Below, piece by piece: positions 6,261 to 10,431 of a DNA stretch of 10,431 nucleotides. The notes beneath the pieces are model-generated. The model made no database searches, was not told the origin of the DNA, and saw only the letters and a list, made by a program, of their open reading frames with translations. Position numbers and translations under genes: made by a program. This DNA is from Pseudomonadota bacterium (GTDB lineage: Bacteria; Myxococcota; Bradymonadia; UBA4248). Where the stretch lies: positions 1 through 10,431 of the forward strand of contig JAGBXG010000395.1 in NCBI GenBank assembly GCA_017629415.1, written 5' to 3'. The stretch's first letter is position 1. Every line of letters starts with the position of its first letter.

Positions 6261-8264
6261 ATGAAACTTCGCAAAACTTTAGGTCTTCTGACTTCAGCAC
6301 TTGCCGTCACAACGGCTTTAAGCCTTGGCCCAACGCCAGCAAAAGCGCAAACCGGAATGACATCACAACAAGCTTCTGGCTTAGATTTGAGAATGCTTGC
6401 GGCATCCAATTATGTGACCGGCAATTGGTTTTGGGGGCTTTTAAACGATGCGGATTTATTAACCGGCGCGACAGCTGTCGCAGAAGATGTGACAAATCCC
6501 TCCGTATTTTATGCAGGCGGCCCTGGTTATATTGCAACGAGCAGCGATTCCGGTGTAACCTGGCGTGTAACGCTTCAGTTAGATTCTTTTGAAGATGAGG
6601 CTGAAACTACCGAAACGCCTACGAATGATAATGAACCTGTCTCCGACACACGCCTGGAAGGATTAAGAGAATTCATTCGAAATGGCCTTGAAAGCCATTA
6701 TGATGAGGGATTTATCGATTCCCTCCTTGAGCAAATCACAGATGATGATTTACAAAATGCCCAAACCTTAGAAGATATTGAAGCGCTTGAAGGGCTAGAA
6801 CTGGATATGGAGACAGATTTATCTCAAATCCAAGTGGCCAGTGATTTGGAAACATCGGTCGTATTGTCTGAATTTGATACGTTTATTCAACGTTATACTA
6901 CATTATTAGGCGCAGGTGCTGAACCAGCCGCAGCTGTACAAAAAGCGGCATCATCTTCAGCCGTATGGCAGTTTGTCACTACACCAAACGCCGTCTATGC
7001 CGTAAAATCTGACTCCATCTATTATTCTGTCGATCAAGGAAACAGTTGGAATATATTCTTTTCAAGCGCGACATTTGAAAATAATATATTATCTTTAGAT
7101 GTATCTTCTGACGGTTTAGTTGTTGCCATCGGCACCACTGAAACTTTGATGCTCACCCGAAACGGCGGTGCAGATTGGGTCGATTTAAGCCAGATTTTTG
7201 AGGGTGCAGTCTATAAAATTGATGTCCCCGATCGCGTAGAAGATCCTATTGTCGTACTGACAACAGAGGGATTGTATCACAGCCGGGATATGGGACTGAC
7301 ATGGAAACCTATCGTCATATCCAATGCCATGAATGAACGCATTTTAGATGTCATGCCTTATTCATCAGGCATGTATGTCTTGACAGATATGGCCTTATAT
7401 CATTCGACAGACACCATCATTTGGAATCATATTCCCCTCGGCCCCATGTCAGACGAGAATATCCAGCAAGTCATTGTCAGTCATATCGCTTCCGGCAAAC
7501 TGGTGGTCAGAACAGATACGCGAATCTTCGAATATGACGGCGGATGGAAACTCCAGGAAACCTCTCTGATGACAACAGAAACTGGACCGTTGCTGTTGCT
7601 TAAGGATGGCGAATCCTTGGCAATGATGGCCTCATCTTCAGGTGTGTGGATTGCACAGGAAAAATCAAAAATTGAAGTCTCCCCAGAATATCAGCAGCTT
7701 TATGATTTATGGGCTAAAGAACCTTCAGATGCCCTTATCATTGAACGCGCTTTAGAAGCACATTACCTGGATGAATGGCTTGAAAAACGCTGGGGATTGC
7801 GCTCGCGCATGGCTTGGTTATTGCCGACATTGACTTTTGATTATATATTTAATCAAAAGCCCATTTCTGATATCGATACGGTAACTAATATGCGATTTGG
7901 AGTTTTGGAATCAGAACGTTACCGTTATGAAGCAGAAATCAATCATGACTGGCAAATTATGGCCCATTGGAATATTGAAATTGACAAAGCATTTAGAACG
8001 GATATCTCAAGTTCTCAAACGGTGAATCGTTTACGCGTAAAGAGACATACACTCGTCAAGCAAATTCAGACGATATTAAAAAAACGTCGTGCCTATCAAC
8101 TCACCTTAGCCATTGATTTTCCAAAGACTTCTGCCAAAAGAAACAAAAAAGATAGCAAAAAATATTATAAGAATTTACTTGGACTTCAAGAAATTGATGC
8201 CAATCTGAATTACCTGACAGGCGGATATTTTATTCCTGCTGTTCAAGAAAGCCATAAACATTAA
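6261..8264 (+). CDS. Exported Asp-box (BNR-like) beta-propeller protein with C-terminal envelope module
   Basis: The 667-residue product has a Sec signal peptide ending at about AKA-Q (29/30). Asp-box repeats of the S-x-D-x-G-x-x-W type are SSDSGVTW (94-101), SVDQGNSW (256-263), TRNGGADW (299-306), SRDMGLTW (341-348) and a degenerate STDTIIW (382-388). They indicate a YCF48/sialidase/VPS10-like beta-propeller with no enzyme assignment. A strongly acidic insert (about 109-200, Asp/Glu rich) separates the first box from the rest. Residues about 480-657 form a different module: AKEPSDALIIERALEA, WLLPTLTF, HWNIEIDK, KKRRAYQL and LQEIDANLNYLTGGYF. This matches almost the whole next protein in order. 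I recall similar uncharacterised modules in myxobacteria and relatives. The start ATG has only a weak AGG eight bases upstream. The location is probably periplasmic or cell surface. Function is unknown. Confidence 0.85.
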   Translation: MKLRKTLGLLTSALAVTTALSLGPTPAKAQTGMTSQQASGLDLRMLAASNYVTGNWFWGLLNDADLLTGATAVAEDVTNPSVFYAGGPGYIATSSDSGVTWRVTLQLDSFEDEAETTETPTNDNEPVSDTRLEGLREFIRNGLESHYDEGFIDSLLEQITDDDLQNAQTLEDIEALEGLELDMETDLSQIQVASDLETSVVLSEFDTFIQRYTTLLGAGAEPAAAVQKAASSSAVWQFVTTPNAVYAVKSDSIYYSVDQGNSWNIFFSSATFENNILSLDVSSDGLVVAIGTTETLMLTRNGGADWVDLSQIFEGAVYKIDVPDRVEDPIVVLTTEGLYHSRDMGLTWKPIVISNAMNERILDVMPYSSGMYVLTDMALYHSTDTIIWNHIPLGPMSDENIQQVIVSHIASGKLVVRTDTRIFEYDGGWKLQETSLMTTETGPLLLLKDGESLAMMASSSGVWIAQEKSKIEVSPEYQQLYDLWAKEPSDALIIERALEAHYLDEWLEKRWGLRSRMAWLLPTLTFDYIFNQKPISDIDTVTNMRFGVLESERYRYEAEINHDWQIMAHWNIEIDKAFRTDISSSQTVNRLRVKRHTLVKQIQTILKKRRAYQLTLAIDFPKTSAKRNKKDSKKYYKNLLGLQEIDANLNYLTGGYFIPAVQESHKH

Positions 8265-8309
8265 CAATTCCGATTGTTTACCGTCTCATAACCTCTTCAA
8301 CCTCTTTCT

Positions 8310-8315
8310 GGGAGA
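8310..8315 (+). promoter_or_regulatory. Ribosome-binding site of the small module protein
   Basis: GGGAGA lies six bases before ATG 8322 and is the clearest Shine-Dalgarno site in this three-gene cluster. Confidence 0.7.
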
Positions 8316-8321
8316 AACTTC

Positions 8322-8951
8322 ATGAAACGTTTGATTCAATATTTTCTCATGGCCGCTATTCTGACAGCTCCGATTTATGCGGCAGCTCAAGAAGAACAAG
8401 AAATTATGGCGCGATTTGCCCATGAACCCACCATTGAAGAAACACAAGCAGCTGCTGTAGAATATATCGGATTGTCAGCAGAACGTCTTGAGGGATTGTA
8501 TAGCCGTGCAGGTGGTTCAAACGCTCTCCCCAAATCGTTGTATTACGAGCTTCAATATCGCGATAAAGATACGGATCGTCCTCAAAAAGAATATAATTAT
8601 AATGATCCTGCGTCCAATGATTGGGCAACATTTAAACAAAAAGAATACCATCAAGACGAAGTCTATCTTCAGCATAAAATGAGAGCTCAATGGGATTTAA
8701 GCCGCGTTGTCTACAATCCCGATCAGCTTCGCGTTGTCAGCCAAATGAATTCTGCAACAAAGACTCGTGATTCGCTTTTGAAAGCGGTCACAAAGACTTA
8801 TTTTGCCCGTCGCAAACTTCAGATTGATTTGATGCTCAATCCCCCAAGCGATATCACAGAAAAACTTGAGATGGATTTGCGTCTGCAGGAGATGACAGCT
8901 CAGCTTGATGCTCAGACAGGCGGCTGGTTCTCTAAAAATATTAAAAAATAA
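8322..8951 (+). CDS. Small exported protein, stand-alone copy of the upstream C-terminal module
   Basis: The 209-residue product has a Sec signal peptide ending near YAAA-Q (22/23). The mature part parallels residues about 480-657 of the preceding protein. FAHEPTIEETQAAAVEYIGL corresponds to WAKEPSDALIIERALEAHYL, LPKSLYYELQYR to LPTLTFDYIFNQ, AQWDLSRVVYNPDQLRV to AHWNIEIDKAF followed by RLRV, YFARRKLQIDL to KKRRAYQLTLA, and LRLQEMTAQLDAQTGGWF to LGLQEIDANLNYLTGGYF. The second half is helical and probably coiled-coil, recalling TolC-like helical hairpins, but the protein is too short to be a TolC channel. It starts 57 bases after the upstream gene with a good GGGAGA site, and the two are probably co-transcribed. 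The likely location is the periplasm or outer membrane. Function is unknown, and pairing with the propeller protein is inferred from shared module and linkage. Confidence 0.88.
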   Translation: MKRLIQYFLMAAILTAPIYAAAQEEQEIMARFAHEPTIEETQAAAVEYIGLSAERLEGLYSRAGGSNALPKSLYYELQYRDKDTDRPQKEYNYNDPASNDWATFKQKEYHQDEVYLQHKMRAQWDLSRVVYNPDQLRVVSQMNSATKTRDSLLKAVTKTYFARRKLQIDLMLNPPSDITEKLEMDLRLQEMTAQLDAQTGGWFSKNIKK

Positions 8952-8963
8952 TATAGATTTTAT

Positions 8964-10157
8964 ATGAATAAAACACGATTCATATATTGGATGGCTGGGG
9001 TGGCGCTTTGTGCCTGCGAATCCAAAGAGCCCCCTCAGGCCGCAACACAACAGGCTGTAGCTCAGGCAGAAGACCCTGTAAAACCAGTGGAACCGCCCAA
9101 ACTTCCTGCCCCCCCCGGTGATCCTGGTCCCGTCTTGATGCAGTTCAGCGAGACTTTGCCAACACAAATCTTCGGAGCGGCAGCCACCGAAAAACATATA
9201 GCTCTGGCTTTGCAAAGCGACACGCGAGATATCAATCTTTGCACGCAGACACAGCTGCCCGTTTGTTTCAGAGGTGTCGGTATCATTGCCGAACGCCTCA
9301 ATCCCAATCAAACCAAAGCTGTTGTTCTATATGAAGCTGACACGCAATCCGGTTCGCGGTTTGACGATGTCGCCGCCACACAAGACAAATTCGTATTCGC
9401 GATTCATGACGGCAGATACGTCGGTGATGAAGTCAAAACCAGTCTTGTGGTTGTCAATACCGATGCTTCTGTCGAACGAACAATGGCATTACAAACGCCT
9501 GATAAACATATTGTACAGACAAAACTTGCACTATGGACTGAAAATCGCGTTCTTGCTTGCCAGGCGTTTGTCCCAACAGAAGGCAAACCGGGCATTATCT
9601 GCGAAGCTTTAGATGCCAGAACCGGAAAATTGTCCCCTGTGGCAACCATTTTGACATCTCAGCCAGTCAGAACTTTAGATATTGCTGCAAACAAAGACAA
9701 AGCCTTGGTCACTTGGATCGAAGCAGGTACTGCAAAGGCAGCTCAGCTCAAAAATCCCAATGAAATTCTCGAACTGGGTTCAGCCACGAGTATGCCACCT
9801 CATGTCGCAGCAGGTCTAGATGCCTTTGCCGTTATCTGGCAAGATGATGGTGCACAATCGCGAGTCGATAGAATTCCTTTTGATGTCAGCCTCAAAGGAA
9901 TGGAGCGAAAAACTATCATTTTGAACGGCATTGATCACCGCTCTGTAAATGGCCTGGTAGCGACCTCAAAAGGCTATGTCTTCGCCTTCAGACATCAGAA
10001 TACCCAGCAAATGGCCATCATAGCACCTGATTTTGAACGCTGGGATCTCATCGATAACAGTACCAAATGGCGCATGCTTTCGGATTATGCCAGCCTGGAT
10101 ATTCAAGAAGCTCACACAGGCAAAGTCATTTGGCAAACGGTTGAAAGCTTGTTCTAA
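8964..10157 (+). CDS. Predicted lipoprotein of unknown function with Pro-rich linker
   Basis: The 397-residue product begins MNKTRFIYWMAGVALCACES. The lipobox LCAC makes Cys18 the likely acylated residue. Glu19-Ser20 follows, with no Asp at +2, so by the enterobacterial rule it would go to the outer membrane. A Pro/Ala-rich spacer (about 23-58, PVEPPKLPAPPGDPG) leads to a beta-rich domain with repeated patterns such as DKFVFAIHDGR, DKALVTWIEAG, DAFAVIWQDDG and KGYVFAFRHQN. These look like successive propeller blades, though no named repeat fits. It starts 12 bases after the preceding stop without a Shine-Dalgarno sequence, so translation may depend on coupling to the upstream gene. Operon position suggests it works with the two exported proteins before it. 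No enzyme motif is visible. Confidence 0.85.
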   Translation: MNKTRFIYWMAGVALCACESKEPPQAATQQAVAQAEDPVKPVEPPKLPAPPGDPGPVLMQFSETLPTQIFGAAATEKHIALALQSDTRDINLCTQTQLPVCFRGVGIIAERLNPNQTKAVVLYEADTQSGSRFDDVAATQDKFVFAIHDGRYVGDEVKTSLVVVNTDASVERTMALQTPDKHIVQTKLALWTENRVLACQAFVPTEGKPGIICEALDARTGKLSPVATILTSQPVRTLDIAANKDKALVTWIEAGTAKAAQLKNPNEILELGSATSMPPHVAAGLDAFAVIWQDDGAQSRVDRIPFDVSLKGMERKTIILNGIDHRSVNGLVATSKGYVFAFRHQNTQQMAIIAPDFERWDLIDNSTKWRMLSDYASLDIQEAHTGKVIWQTVESLF

Positions 10158-10174
10158 ATCACTCACAATCCCAA

Positions 10175-10195
10175 AGACGCGCCCAAAGCGCGTCT
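10175..10195. terminator. Perfect hairpin between convergent genes
   Basis: AGACGCGC (10175-10182) and GCGCGTCT (10188-10195) are perfect 8-base arms around CCAAA. The hairpin lies between the stop codons of two convergent genes, 18 bases after the plus-strand stop, which suits a shared terminator. Neither side has a real T tract (minus strand TTTGGG), so efficiency is doubtful. Confidence 0.5.
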
Positions 10196-10235
10196 GGATT
10201 TGAAAGATTATGCACGTTTTTCGACATTCGACCAT

Positions 10236-10431
10236 TTACAGCTTGTGCCAGCTTCCCAGGCTGACGTTTTCAACAGGCGGACGATTGGACAAGATATAAA
10301 CCGCCCTTCGATTCTGTTCATGAGGCGTATTGTCCGGTGTCTGGACGGCCAAACCACGTTCGCCAGCACCTCTGTAATACATCGGAATGTTCAGACCATG
10401 CCCACGGAACCATGATGCAATGGCTTTTGCC
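10236..10431 (-). CDS. OmpA-family C-terminal domain protein (partial, last 64 residues)
   Basis: The minus-strand frame enters from the right edge and ends at TAA (10238-10236). The visible residues include AIASWFRGHGLNIPMYYRGAG, ERGLAVQTPDNTPHEQNRRAVYILSNRPP and a terminal SLGSWHKL. The pattern (helix, then a G-x-G-E-x-x-L stretch, then Asn-Arg-Arg followed by a beta strand) is the end of the OmpA/MotB peptidoglycan-binding domain. NRR carries the Arg that normally contacts diaminopimelate. This is a C-terminal anchor that ties an outer-membrane or lipoprotein to the cell wall. What precedes the domain is outside the window. It is convergent with the envelope operon. Confidence 0.8.
   Translation of the reverse strand, partial: AKAIASWFRGHGLNIPMYYRGAGERGLAVQTPDNTPHEQNRRAVYILSNRPPVENVSLGSWHKL

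Noticed and set aside
8697..9311. Minus-strand open frame of 204 codons across the junction of the last two operon genes
   Set aside because: It overlaps two signal-peptide-bearing genes on the plus strand and its translation has no coherent domain.
1..10431. Mobile elements, CRISPR arrays, tRNA or rRNA genes
   Set aside because: I saw no transposase or integrase motif, no regularly spaced repeats, and no tRNA-like cloverleaf or rRNA signature.

Overview
The window looks like chromosomal DNA of a Gram-negative bacterium. It encodes two predicted lipoproteins, two Sec-exported proteins, an OmpA-type outer-membrane/peptidoglycan anchor and a type IV pilus motor ATPase closely resembling myxobacterial PilB. 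Together with a secreted prolyl oligopeptidase and long envelope proteins of unknown function, this points to the former Deltaproteobacteria (Myxococcota, Bradymonadota or a neighbour). That placement is an inference from protein style, not from a marker gene. I see no IS element, phage gene, tRNA, rRNA or CRISPR array.

Layout: (1) 1-234, minus strand, is the 5' part of a DeoD-type purine nucleoside phosphorylase cut by the window edge. It is divergent from (2) a PfkB-family sugar/nucleoside kinase at 480-1433. (3) A 303-base intergenic region holds several inverted repeats and leads into (4) pilB, 1737-3473. The pilB reading frame is interrupted by one in-frame TGA at 3150-3152. This codon sits exactly where the second cysteine of the zinc-binding tetracysteine motif belongs, and the homologous C-terminus continues in the same frame to a normal stop. 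(5) A tandem hairpin and strong intrinsic terminator (3493-3569) separate pilB from (6) a lipoprotein prolyl oligopeptidase at 3596-5800. (7) A 460-base, mostly AT-rich gap (5801-6260) has a nested palindrome at its left end, a doubtful gene remnant and a small terminator-like hairpin. (8) Three same-strand genes at 6261-10157 form a probable operon: an exported Asp-box beta-propeller protein with a C-terminal module, a small exported protein that is a stand-alone version of the same module, and a lipoprotein. (9) A convergent minus-strand gene for an OmpA-family C-terminal domain (10236-10431) runs off the right edge.

The most notable observation is the TGA-for-Cys position in pilB. It could be a selenocysteine codon, a recent nonsense mutation or a sequencing error, and the downstream hairpin only partly resembles a bacterial SECIS. 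The second is the three-gene envelope operon, whose first two products share a homologous module. They may be partners in an undescribed cell-surface complex.
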